A model generated the notes under the pieces. The model did no database searches. It was not told the DNA's origin and saw nothing but the letters and a program-made list of their open reading frames with translations. Below are positions 34,546-42,576 of a stretch of 64,000 nucleotides of DNA, piece after piece. The position numbers and the translations under genes were made by a program. How positions within the stretch are numbered: position 1 is the stretch's first letter; each line of letters starts with the position of its first letter. Source of the DNA: Streptomyces changanensis (GTDB taxonomy: Bacteria > Actinomycetota > Actinomycetes > Streptomycetales > Streptomycetaceae); the NCBI RefSeq assembly GCF_024600715.1, contig NZ_CP102332.1, positions 1,612,001 through 1,676,000 on the forward strand, in the 5' to 3' direction.

Positions 34546-34631
34546 GTGTCCCTCAGTTTTCGGTCGAGCCCCGCTAGGCCCAACCGTACCCGAGGGCGGG
34601 CGCCGGACCGCCCGGTCCGGCGGGGTCCGGT

Positions 34632-35135
34632 TCAGTCGAGGTCGATGCGCTGGTTGCCGTCCGGCCCCTCGCCGTTCCCCTTGTCGTCGCCCTTGTCGTT
34701 CCGCTCCGCGTCGCCCCGGCGCTCGGCCGTGGGACCCGGGCCGTCGGACGCGGCCTTCCCCTGTGGTCCGGCGGTCCAGCGGTGCTCCTGGCCGCTGACG
34801 GCGGAGCGGTAGGCGGCGAGCAGCTCGCCCCCCGCGGCGGCGAGGTGGTCGAAGACCTGCGGGTTGCGCTCGATGACCGGTTCGATCGCGGACCTGGCCT
34901 GGGCGACGGCCTGCCGGACCGCGCTCTGCGCGCCCGTGCCCAGCAGTGGGCCGCCGAGCGAGGAGACCTTGTCGGCGACCGCGTCGACGAGCTTGCGCAG
35001 TTCCTCGGCGGCGGAGCCGGGCGGCGGGGTGCCGCGGCCGGCGCGGCGGGCGCGCTCGGCCGCCAGGTCCTCGGCGCAGGCCCGCGCCCAGGCGTCGTCC
35101 TCCGGGGGGCCGGGCCGCTGCGTGGCATCGCTCAT
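34632..35135 (-). CDS. DUF5304-like hypothetical protein
   Basis: 167 residues. An amphipathic helical region (AEELRKLVDAVADKVSSLGGPLLG to about residue 115) is flanked by charged disordered ends. The tail is Gly/Asp/Lys/Asn-rich. It resembles the DUF5304 family found beside ArsA-like and SRPBCC genes in streptomycetes, as here. No catalytic motif is visible. It sits in a run of minus-strand genes from 37.9 kb to 32.8 kb. Confidence 0.7.
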   Translation of the reverse strand: MSDATQRPGPPEDDAWARACAEDLAAERARRAGRGTPPPGSAAEELRKLVDAVADKVSSLGGPLLGTGAQSAVRQAVAQARSAIEPVIERNPQVFDHLAAAGGELLAAYRSAVSGQEHRWTAGPQGKAASDGPGPTAERRGDAERNDKGDDKGNGEGPDGNQRIDLD

Positions 35136-35168
35136 GCCATCGACGGTACCCGACCGGCGGGTGGTGGT

Positions 35169-36314
35169 TCAGGGGGTGCGGGGCCACAGTCCCGGGTCGG
35201 GGCGGAAGCGGACCAGCAGCTCGCCGTCGCGCAGGGCGGCGCCGGCGACGGTGCAGCGGCGCAGCGCGGACGGGAGCGGGGCGACGCGGCGGAACGGTCC
35301 GACGGTGAGGACCAGTTCGTCGCCGCGGCGGACGAGGACGAGGCCGGGCTTGGTCGCCCCGGGCAGCGGTATGCGCCAGACCAGGACGCCGTCGGTGTCG
35401 CGCCGGTCCTCGACCGGCCACCGGGGGGCGGGGACGGGCGCGCCGGGGGTGAGGTCGCCGAGGCGGGCGAGGTCGGCCAGGTCGTCGGCGCCGTGCGGGT
35501 CGCGCCCCAGGTGGGGCAGCTCGCGGACGGCGGGGACGCCGTCCTCGTACAGCTCCTTCAGGTGACCGCGCTGCCGGTCGGCGAGCGCGGCGAGCCACGG
35601 GTCGGGCGAGGTGGCGGGCAGGAGCCGGTTGGCGACGACCTGGTCGAGGGCGAGGCCGTGCAGGGCGAGCCCGGCGCGGGCGGTGCGCAGGGCCCCGGTG
35701 GCGGACGGGCCGGGTTCCACGACGAGGCGGACGCTGGTGGTGGGCGCCTCGATCAGCTCCTGTACGACGGCCAGCTCGGCGTCCCGCTCGGCGGCGGCGC
35801 GGTACAGCGCGTCGGCGGGCATGGGGACCCCGGCGAGCTGGGCGAGGACGGGCCGCAGGGCGCGGGCGGCCTGGCGCTCGGGCGGCAGGAGGCGGCGCAG
35901 GTAGCGGCGGAGCTGTCCGGGGAGGGCGAGCAGGGCGACGGCGTCGCGCAGGGGCGGGAGGTCGGCGACGAGGAGGTCGTGGTCGGCGCGGGCGGCGTCG
36001 CGCAGGGCCGCGAGGTAGGCGAAGCGGTCGCTGCCGGGCAGTTCGGTGAGCTCGTCCTCGTCGAGGCGGGCCGCGCCGAGGACTTCCAGGGCCGCGGCGG
36101 CCCGCTCCTGCAGGGCGAGGAGTTCGGCGCGGAAGTGGGCGGCGGGGTCCAGGCGGCGGACGGTGAGGCGCGCGTCGGCGTCCGTGAGGCCGTCGAGCGG
36201 GTCACCGGTCAGCAGGAGCACCCTGCGGCCGTCGCGGGCGGCGGCGAGGGCGGTCGCCGCGGCGACGGTGGTCCGGCCGGATCCGCCGGGGCCGGTGACG
36301 AGGAGCGTACGCAT
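35169..36314 (-). CDS. ArsA-like ATPase with altered P-loop
   Basis: 381 residues, related to the ArsA/GET3 anion-transporting ATPases. The N-terminal P-loop reads GPGGSGRTT: the signature Lys of the deviant Walker A (GKGGVGKT) is Pro and the second Lys is Arg. A switch-like DHDLLVADLPPLRDAV (expected Walker B/switch II) and VANRLLP are present. The C-terminal 100 residues look like the small HSP20-like domain of ArsA_HSP20. There are no Cys ligands for arsenite. ATPase activity needs testing. The ATG appears leaderless. Confidence 0.8.
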   Translation of the reverse strand: MRTLLVTGPGGSGRTTVAAATALAAARDGRRVLLLTGDPLDGLTDADARLTVRRLDPAAHFRAELLALQERAAAALEVLGAARLDEDELTELPGSDRFAYLAALRDAARADHDLLVADLPPLRDAVALLALPGQLRRYLRRLLPPERQAARALRPVLAQLAGVPMPADALYRAAAERDAELAVVQELIEAPTTSVRLVVEPGPSATGALRTARAGLALHGLALDQVVANRLLPATSPDPWLAALADRQRGHLKELYEDGVPAVRELPHLGRDPHGADDLADLARLGDLTPGAPVPAPRWPVEDRRDTDGVLVWRIPLPGATKPGLVLVRRGDELVLTVGPFRRVAPLPSALRRCTVAGAALRDGELLVRFRPDPGLWPRTP

Positions 36315-36320
36315 GGGGGA

Positions 36321-36326
36321 ACGGTA
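36321..36326 (-). promoter_or_regulatory. -10 element of a probable leaderless promoter
   Basis: TACCGT on the minus strand ends 6 bases before the ATG at 36314. The intervening TCCCCC cannot serve as a ribosome-binding site. The rest of the spacer up to 36593 is GC-rich and shows only short repeats (CTGCGGTGCGGG twice). Confidence 0.5.
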
Positions 36327-36593
36327 CCGGGGGGCGCCCCCGCCCCCGTCCCGCCCGACCGCGGGCCCCCGAGCCGTGGGGCCGCCGGGCCGCGGGCAAG
36401 GGCGGCCGAGCCGCGGGACTGCCGGCTACCGGGCCACCCGGCCGCGGGCCCGCCGGGCGCGGTCCCGCTCGGCCACAGGGCCGGACGTGGCCCGCGTGAC
36501 ACCGTGGCCCGCCCCGATCAGCCCGGCGTCCTGCGGCCCAGGCCCCGACTGCGGTGCGGGCGCTGCGGTGCGGGGGCCGGCGCGGGCCCGGGG

Positions 36594-37043
36594 CTACGCC
36601 TGCGTGGTGGACTCGACGCGCTTCTTCAAGCCCGCCAGGGCGCGGTCGATGATGACCTTCTCGGCCTTGCGCTTGATCATGCCGAGCATGGGGATCTTGA
36701 CGTCGACGGTGAGCCGGTACGTCACCTCGGTGCGGGCGCCGCCGTCGAGCGGGGCGAGCGTGTAGGAGCCGTCGAGCCCGCGGAGCATCTGCGACTTCAC
36801 GAGCGTCCAGCTCACCTCGTGCCCGCCGGTCCAGGTGTACGCCAGGGTGTGGTCGTCCTTGATCGCCCCGGCGTCCAGCAGCAGGCGGACCTGCTCGGCG
36901 CGGCCGGCCGCGTCCCGCGAGAGGACCTCGGCCTCCTTGACCTCGCCCGTCCACTCCGGATAGCGGGCGAAGTCGGCGATCACTCCCATGACCTCGGCAG
37001 GGGCCGCCTCGATCGTGATGCTCGAACTGGTGTGTTCCGCCAT
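36594..37043 (-). CDS. SRPBCC (polyketide cyclase/START-like) family protein
   Basis: 149 residues. The fold is recognisable from SSITIEAAPAEVMGVIADFARYPEWTGEVKEAEVL at the start and the long C-terminal helix (KVIIDRALAGLKKRVESTTQ). These proteins bind hydrophobic ligands. In streptomycetes this type is usually annotated only as a SRPBCC protein, often next to ArsA-like ATPases. No catalytic residues are evident. The ATG at 37043 has GGAGGAGCC upstream. Confidence 0.88.
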   Translation of the reverse strand: MAEHTSSSITIEAAPAEVMGVIADFARYPEWTGEVKEAEVLSRDAAGRAEQVRLLLDAGAIKDDHTLAYTWTGGHEVSWTLVKSQMLRGLDGSYTLAPLDGGARTEVTYRLTVDVKIPMLGMIKRKAEKVIIDRALAGLKKRVESTTQA

Positions 37044-37101
37044 CGCTGTGGCTCCTCCAGGGGGCTCGGTACGTGGGGGAAGGCTATCGCGTGCCCGCCC
37101 C

Positions 37102-37878
37102 TCACCACTCCAGGGCCCAGGGCCTGCCGGAGGAGGCGAAGTGGCCCACGTTCACGCACTCCGTGGCCCCGACGCGCATGCGCCGCGCGAGGGGCTGGTG
37201 GACGTGGCCGAAGAGGGCGTAGCGGGGGCGGACGCGGTGGATCGCGTCGAGCAGGGCGCCCGAGCCGCGCTCGAAGCGCCGGGCCACCGTGTCGTACGTC
37301 AGCTCGGGGACGTCCGGGGGGATGTGCGAGCACAGCACGTCCACCTCGCCGAGCGCCTCGACCTTCGCCGCGTACTCCTCCTCCGGGACCTCGTACGGGG
37401 TGCGCATCGGGCTGGGCAGGCCGCCACCGACGAAGCCGAAGACGCGGCCGCCGATCTCGACGCGCTCGCCGTCGAGCACGGTGGTGCCGGCGCGGGCGTA
37501 CTCGGGCCACAGGCGCGGCACGTCGACGTTGCCGTACGTGGCGTAGGTGGGCGCGGGGAAGGCGGCGAAGAGCTCGGCGTACTGGGCGCGGACGGCCGAC
37601 TCGACGGCGGTGGCCTTGTCGACGCCGCGCTCCGCGAGCCCGGCCCACAGGCCGCGGGTGAACTCTCGGGCCTCGCCGAAGCGCCGGGCCGTGCGCAGGG
37701 CGACGATGCGGTGGGCGTTCTCCGTGCCGAAGAGGTCGGGGAAGATGCCGCGGGAGTGGTCGGCGTAGTCGAGGAAGAGCACCAGGTCGCCGAGGCAGAC
37801 GAGTGCGTCGGCGCCCTCCCCCGCCCTGGCCAGGTCCCGCGCGTTCCCGTGTACGTCACTGACCACATGGATGCGCAT
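37102..37878 (-). CDS. Calcineurin-like metallophosphoesterase
   Basis: 258 residues. Metal-binding motifs of the superfamily occur in order: IHVVSDVHGN (D-x-H), VCLGDLV (GD), YGNVD (GN, with Asp replacing the usual GNHD/E), SHIPPD and ALFGHVHQP (GH-x-H). These fit a dinuclear metal site. The substrate is unknown. The ATG at 37878 starts the domain directly. It is the most upstream gene of the minus-strand run and divergent from the acyl-CoA synthetase gene. Confidence 0.9.
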   Translation of the reverse strand: MRIHVVSDVHGNARDLARAGEGADALVCLGDLVLFLDYADHSRGIFPDLFGTENAHRIVALRTARRFGEAREFTRGLWAGLAERGVDKATAVESAVRAQYAELFAAFPAPTYATYGNVDVPRLWPEYARAGTTVLDGERVEIGGRVFGFVGGGLPSPMRTPYEVPEEEYAAKVEALGEVDVLCSHIPPDVPELTYDTVARRFERGSGALLDAIHRVRPRYALFGHVHQPLARRMRVGATECVNVGHFASSGRPWALEW

Positions 37879-38029
37879 GGCACACCAGCTTACGGCCCGG
37901 CGGAGCGGGCCGGACCTGCGGTTACTTCCACGTCGTGACCGAAGTGGACTACTGTGCGCGAAGGAGAGCCGCCGACGTGTGACGCAGGGAACATCTGACC
38001 AGGACCCCCTATCGGGAACCCAGTACTGG

Positions 38030-38039
38030 TGGGTAACGT
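38030..38039. promoter_or_regulatory. Possible operator palindrome upstream of the acyl-CoA synthetase gene
   Basis: CCAGTACTGG is a perfect 10-base palindrome, with ACCCA/TGGGT flanks just outside. It lies in the 272-base divergent spacer, 112 bases before the TTG start. A -10-like TACTGT occurs at about 37952-37957. No regulator can be named. Confidence 0.3.
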
Positions 38040-38150
38040 CCGGGCAGTCCAGTCGTGCTCACCCCCACTGAGTGCGTAGTCCGTAGTGGACCGCGAAACC
38101 GGCGCATCACACAGAGCCGTGGCGTCGGCGCCCGATGAGGAGCAGCAGTC

Positions 38151-39947
38151 TTGCGCGAGTTCAGCCTTCCGGCCCTGTACGAGGTCCCCGCGGACGGCAA
38201 CCTGACGGATCTGGTCCGCCGCAACGCCGCGCAGCACCCAGACGTGGCCGTGATGGCCCGCAAGGTCGCCGGCGGGTGGGAGGACGTCACCGCCGCGCGG
38301 TTCCTCGCCGAGGTACGGGCCGCGGCCAAGGGCCTGGTGGCCCGGGGCGTCCGGCCGGGCGACCGGGTCGCGCTGATCTCGCGCACCCGGTACGAGTGGG
38401 TGCAGCTGGACTTCGCGGTGTGGAGCGCGGGCGCGGTGACCGTACCGGTGTACGAGACGAGCTCGCCGGAGCAGATCCAGTGGATCCTCGGCGACTCGGG
38501 CGCGGTGGCGGCCGTCGTGGAGAGCCAGGCCCACGCCGACGCGGTGGAGTCCGTGCGGGACGCCCTGCCGGAGCTGCGGCACGTGTGGCGGATCGACGGC
38601 GGCGCCGTCGAGGAGCTGACCGAGGCCGGCCGCGAGGTGTCCGACGCGACGCTGGACGAGCGCGGCGGCACCGCGCGGGCGGACGACACGGCGACCATCG
38701 TCTACACCTCCGGCACCACGGGCCGCCCCAAGGGCTGCGTGCTGACCCACCGCAACTTCTTCGCCGAGTGCGGCAACGTCGTCGAGCGCCTCAAGCCGCT
38801 GTTCCAGACGGGCCGCTCGTCGGTGCTGCTGTTCCTGCCCGCGGCGCACGTCTTCGGGCGGATGGTGGAGGTCGCCTCGGTCCTGGCGCCGATCCGGCTC
38901 GGCTGCGTGCCCGACATCAAGAACCTCACGGACGACCTGGCCTCGTTCCGGCCCACGCTCATCCTGGGTGTGCCCCGCGTCTTCGAGAAGGTGTACAACT
39001 CGGCGCGGGCGAAGGCCCAGGCGGACGGCAAGGGCAAGATCTTCGACCGGGCCGCGCAGACGGCCATCGCCTACAGCCGGGCGAAGGCGACGCCGGGCGG
39101 CGCCCCGCTCGGCCTGCGGCTGAAGCACAAGCTGTTCGACGTGCTGGTCTACAGCAAGCTCCGCGCGGTGCTCGGCGGGCGGTGCGAGTTCGCCATCTCG
39201 GGCGGGGCCCCGCTGGGCGAGCGGCTCGGTCACTTCTTCAGCGGCATCGGCTTCACCGTGCTGGAGGGGTACGGCCTGACGGAGTCCTGCGCGGCGACGG
39301 CCTTCAACCCCTGGGACCGGCAGAAGATCGGCACGGTCGGCCAGCCCCTGCCCGGCTCCAAGGTGCGGATCGCCGACGACGGTGAGGTACTGCTCCACGG
39401 CGAGCACGTCTTCACCGGCTACTGGCAGAACGAGTCGGCGACGGCCGAGGCCCTGGCCGACGGCTGGTTCCACACCGGTGACATCGGCACCCTCGACGAG
39501 GACGGCTACCTGGCCATCACGGGCCGCAAGAAGGAGATCCTCGTGACCGCGGGCGGCAAGAACGTCGCCCCCGCCGTGATCGAGGACCGCATCCGCGGCC
39601 ACGCCCTGGTCGCGGAGTGCATGGTCGTCGGCGACGGCCGGCCGTTCGTGGGCGCGCTCGTCACCCTGGACGAGGAGTTCCTCACCCGCTGGGCCGCCGA
39701 CCGGGGCAAGCCGGCCGGCTCGACCGCGGCGTCGCTGCGCGACGACCCGGAGCTGCTGGCGGAGGTGCAGCGGGCCGTGGACGACGGCAACTGCGCCGTC
39801 TCCAAGGCGGAGTCTGTCCGCAAGTTCCGCATCCTGTCCGCCCAGTTCACGGAGGAGGCGGGTCACATCACCCCGTCGCTGAAGCTGAAGCGGAACGTGG
39901 TGGCGAAGGACTTCGCCGACGAGATCGAGGCGATCTACCGCGGCTGA
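38151..39947 (+). CDS. Long-chain fatty acid-CoA ligase (AMP-forming)
   Basis: 598 residues. Adenylate-forming enzyme: the P-loop YTSGTTGRPKG, EGYGLTESCAA (A5), GWFHTGDIGTLDEDGYLAITGRKKEILVTAGGKNVAP (A7-A8, the long-chain signature) and the C-terminal Lys in ITPSLKLKRNVV. It activates fatty acids for beta-oxidation or lipid synthesis. The TTG at 38151 is chosen because GAGGAG lies 9 bases upstream. Its stop is followed by a bidirectional terminator. Confidence 0.94.
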   Translation: MREFSLPALYEVPADGNLTDLVRRNAAQHPDVAVMARKVAGGWEDVTAARFLAEVRAAAKGLVARGVRPGDRVALISRTRYEWVQLDFAVWSAGAVTVPVYETSSPEQIQWILGDSGAVAAVVESQAHADAVESVRDALPELRHVWRIDGGAVEELTEAGREVSDATLDERGGTARADDTATIVYTSGTTGRPKGCVLTHRNFFAECGNVVERLKPLFQTGRSSVLLFLPAAHVFGRMVEVASVLAPIRLGCVPDIKNLTDDLASFRPTLILGVPRVFEKVYNSARAKAQADGKGKIFDRAAQTAIAYSRAKATPGGAPLGLRLKHKLFDVLVYSKLRAVLGGRCEFAISGGAPLGERLGHFFSGIGFTVLEGYGLTESCAATAFNPWDRQKIGTVGQPLPGSKVRIADDGEVLLHGEHVFTGYWQNESATAEALADGWFHTGDIGTLDEDGYLAITGRKKEILVTAGGKNVAPAVIEDRIRGHALVAECMVVGDGRPFVGALVTLDEEFLTRWAADRGKPAGSTAASLRDDPELLAEVQRAVDDGNCAVSKAESVRKFRILSAQFTEEAGHITPSLKLKRNVVAKDFADEIEAIYRG

Positions 39948-39968
39948 CCCCGCCTCCCCCGTACGCCC

Positions 39969-40001
39969 CGGCGCCCGTCAGACCCCGTCTGACGGGCGCC
40001 G
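39969..40001. terminator. Bidirectional terminator between convergent genes
   Basis: CGGCGCCCGTCAGAC (39969-39983) and its perfect complement (39987-40001) form a 15-base stem with a 3-base loop, 22 bases after the acyl-CoA synthetase stop and 81 bases from the glycosyltransferase stop on the other strand. Confidence 0.88.
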
Positions 40002-40081
40002 CGCCGTCCGCGGGCCCACGCCCACCGACACCCCGTACCGCCGGCCCGCGCACCACCGACGCCCGGCGGCGCGGGGCCGGG

Positions 40082-41224
40082 CTACAGGAGGGCTTCGAGG
40101 CGCTCCGCCAGGAGGTCCCAGCGCCACTTCTCCTCGACCCAGGCGCGGCCGCGCTCGCCCATGCGGCGGCGCAGGTCGGGGTCCTGGAGGAGGGGGACGA
40201 TCCGCTCGGCGGCGTCCTGCGGGGAGCCGCCCCGCACGACCCAGCCGGTCTCGCCGTCCAGGACGGCGTCCGGGGCGCCGCCGGAGTCCCCTGCGACGAC
40301 CGGGAGGCCCGTCGCCGACGCCTCCAGGTAGACGATGCCGAGGCCCTCGACGTCCAGGCCCCCGCGCCGGGTGCGGCACGGCATCGCGAAGACGTCGCCG
40401 GCCCCGTAGTGCGCGGGCAGCTCCTCCCACGGCACGGAGCCGGTGAAGCGCACCGAACCGGCCACGCCGCTCTCGCGGGCGAGGCGGCGCAGCTCGGCCT
40501 CGTACGGGCCGCCGCCGACGACCAGCAGCACGGCGTCCGGCACGGCGGCGAGGACGGCCGGCATGGCCCGTACGAGGGTGTCCTGGCCCTTGCGCGGCAC
40601 CAGCCGGGAGACGCAGACCACGACGGGCCGGTCGGCCAGCCCCAGCCGGGCGCGGAGCGCGTCACCGCCCGAGTCGGGGTGGAAGGTCTTCTCGTCGACG
40701 CCCGGCGTCAGCTGCACCATGCGCGCGGCGGCCTGCGGGGTGAGCGCGGCGGCGATCCGCGACCGCGTGTACTCGCCCAGGTACGTGATCGTGTCGGTGC
40801 CCTCGCCGATGCGGCGCAGCAGCGCGCGCGCCCCGGGCAGCTGGGCCCAGCCGGCCTCGTGGCCGTGGGTCGTGGCGACGAGGCGGCGGGCGCCGGCCCT
40901 GCGCAGCGCGGGCGCCATCAGCCCGAGCGGCGCCGCGGCCCCGAACCACACCGAGGTGCAGCCGTGCTCGCGCAGCAGCGCCGACGCGCGCGCGGTCACC
41001 CGCGGCGTGGGCAGCAGCATCGTCGTGCGGTCCCGCACCACCCGGAAGGGCTGCTCCGCGTCGAACCGGGCGGTGGCCTCGGCCCCCTCGCGGCCGCGCT
41101 TCCAGGTGGAGGCGTAGACGACGACCTGCTCGGGGTCCAGGCGCAGCGCCATGTTGTGCAGGAACGCCTGGATCCCACCGGGCCGCGGCGGGAAGTCGTT
41201 CGTTACGATCAGCGTCTTGTGCAT
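40082..41224 (-). CDS. GT4 glycosyltransferase (PimB-like)
   Basis: 380 residues. GT-B fold with N-terminal TLIVTNDFPPRPGGIQAFLH and C-terminal nucleotide-sugar site VCVSRLVPRKGQDTLVRAMP and the E-x7-E motif in GGLDVEGLGIVYLEASATGLPVV. Closest in pattern to phosphatidyl-myo-inositol mannosyltransferases of actinobacteria, so a role in phosphatidylinositol mannosides is likely but not proven. The ATG at 41224 is 8 bases from TACTGT, so it may be leaderless. It is divergent from the GT-C gene. Confidence 0.9.
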   Translation of the reverse strand: MHKTLIVTNDFPPRPGGIQAFLHNMALRLDPEQVVVYASTWKRGREGAEATARFDAEQPFRVVRDRTTMLLPTPRVTARASALLREHGCTSVWFGAAAPLGLMAPALRRAGARRLVATTHGHEAGWAQLPGARALLRRIGEGTDTITYLGEYTRSRIAAALTPQAAARMVQLTPGVDEKTFHPDSGGDALRARLGLADRPVVVCVSRLVPRKGQDTLVRAMPAVLAAVPDAVLLVVGGGPYEAELRRLARESGVAGSVRFTGSVPWEELPAHYGAGDVFAMPCRTRRGGLDVEGLGIVYLEASATGLPVVAGDSGGAPDAVLDGETGWVVRGGSPQDAAERIVPLLQDPDLRRRMGERGRAWVEEKWRWDLLAERLEALL

Positions 41225-41316
41225 CGGGGCCGACAGTACCGAACGGCCCGGCCGCACCGCTCGCGCACCGTACCGCCCCCCACCCGCAGACCATCACGAA
41301 ACCGGACGAGGTACCG

Positions 41317-42576
41317 ATGAAGCTCCCGAGCGGACCGCGGTGGTCCCTGGCCGCCTTCTGGCTGCTCAGCAGGGCCGTCCTCCTGCTCTACACCTTCAGG
41401 GTCGTCTTCGTGCCGGGCCCGGACGTGACGACCGACGTCTCGGTGATCTACTTCCAGTGGTACGAGGTGCTGCTCGGCGGCACGTACCCGCTGGACGACG
41501 TCACCTGGCAGTACCCGCCGGCCGCCGCCTTCGCGATCCTCTCCCCCGGCCTGCTGCCGTTCCTGGAGTACGCGCACGCCTTCTTCGTGCTCGCCCTCGT
41601 CTGCGACGCGGTGGTCTTCGGGCTGCTGGTGTACGCGGGCGGGCGGCCCGGCAAGAGCCGCGCGGGTGCCTGGGTGTGGCTCGCGGGCGTCCCGCTGCTC
41701 GGGCCGACCGCGTACGCCCGCTTCGACATCATGGTCACCGCCGTCGCCGTCACCGCCCTGCTGGCCGGGGTGCGCCACCCGCGGACCATGGGCGTCCTCG
41801 TCGGGGTGGGCGCGCTGCTGAAGGTGTGGCCCGCGCTGCTGCTGCTCGGTACGGCGCGGGGCCGCGTGACGCGTCGCTCGTGGGTGGCCGCCGCCGTGTC
41901 GGGCGCGGCGGTGCTGGGGGCGTGCGTCCTCGCGGCCCCGGGGGCGCTGGCGTTCCTGACGTTCCAGCGGGACCGGGGCACCGAGGTGGAGTCGCTGGGC
42001 TCGCTCGTCTTCCACGTGGCGCGGTTCTTCGGCGCGTGGGACGGCGAGGTGCGGCTGAACTACGGGTCGGTGGAGTTCCTCGGCCCGTACGTGCCGCTCG
42101 TCAGCGGCGCGGCGCTGGGGCTGACGGCGCTGGCGTTCGGCTGGCTGCTGGTGTGGCGGGTGCGGGCGCGGGAGTTCGACGCGACGACGCTGTGCGACGC
42201 GGCGTTCGTGGCGGTGCTGCTCTTCACCACCACGAGCCGGGTCATCAGCCCCCAGTACATGCTGTGGCTGGTCGGGCTGGCCGCCGTGTGCCTGGTGTGG
42301 CGCGGCAGCCGCATGCGGCGCCCGGTCCTGCTCGTGCTCGTGGCGACCGGGGTGACGCTGCTGGAGTTCCCGCTGTGGTTCTCGCACGTGGTGGCGAGCG
42401 ACGCGCTGGGCCTGGCGCTGCTCTTCGTCCGCAACGGGCTGCTCGTCGCGGCGTCGCTGTCGGCGGCGCGGGTGCTGTGGCGCCGGACGGTGACGGAGCC
42501 GCGGCTGCGCGACGCCGGGACCGCGCGGGTGCCCACCCAGGCCGATCATCACGACGGGGCGCTGCTCAGCTCCTGA
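41317..42576 (+). CDS. GT87 (DUF2029) polyprenyl-phosphate-dependent glycosyltransferase
   Basis: 419 residues with about ten transmembrane helices. It matches the GT87/DUF2029 family: an early loop with acidic residues (VPGPDVTTDVSVIYFQWYEVLLGG), YPLDDVTWQYPPAA, and SPQYMLWLVGLAAV late in the chain. Mycobacterial members add mannose or arabinose to lipoglycans from polyprenyl-phosphate sugars. Together with the divergent PimB-like gene this suggests a small envelope glycolipid locus. The ATG has GAGG upstream. Its last 28 bases overlap the convergent gene. Confidence 0.85.
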   Translation: MKLPSGPRWSLAAFWLLSRAVLLLYTFRVVFVPGPDVTTDVSVIYFQWYEVLLGGTYPLDDVTWQYPPAAAFAILSPGLLPFLEYAHAFFVLALVCDAVVFGLLVYAGGRPGKSRAGAWVWLAGVPLLGPTAYARFDIMVTAVAVTALLAGVRHPRTMGVLVGVGALLKVWPALLLLGTARGRVTRRSWVAAAVSGAAVLGACVLAAPGALAFLTFQRDRGTEVESLGSLVFHVARFFGAWDGEVRLNYGSVEFLGPYVPLVSGAALGLTALAFGWLLVWRVRAREFDATTLCDAAFVAVLLFTTTSRVISPQYMLWLVGLAAVCLVWRGSRMRRPVLLVLVATGVTLLEFPLWFSHVVASDALGLALLFVRNGLLVAASLSAARVLWRRTVTEPRLRDAGTARVPTQADHHDGALLSS

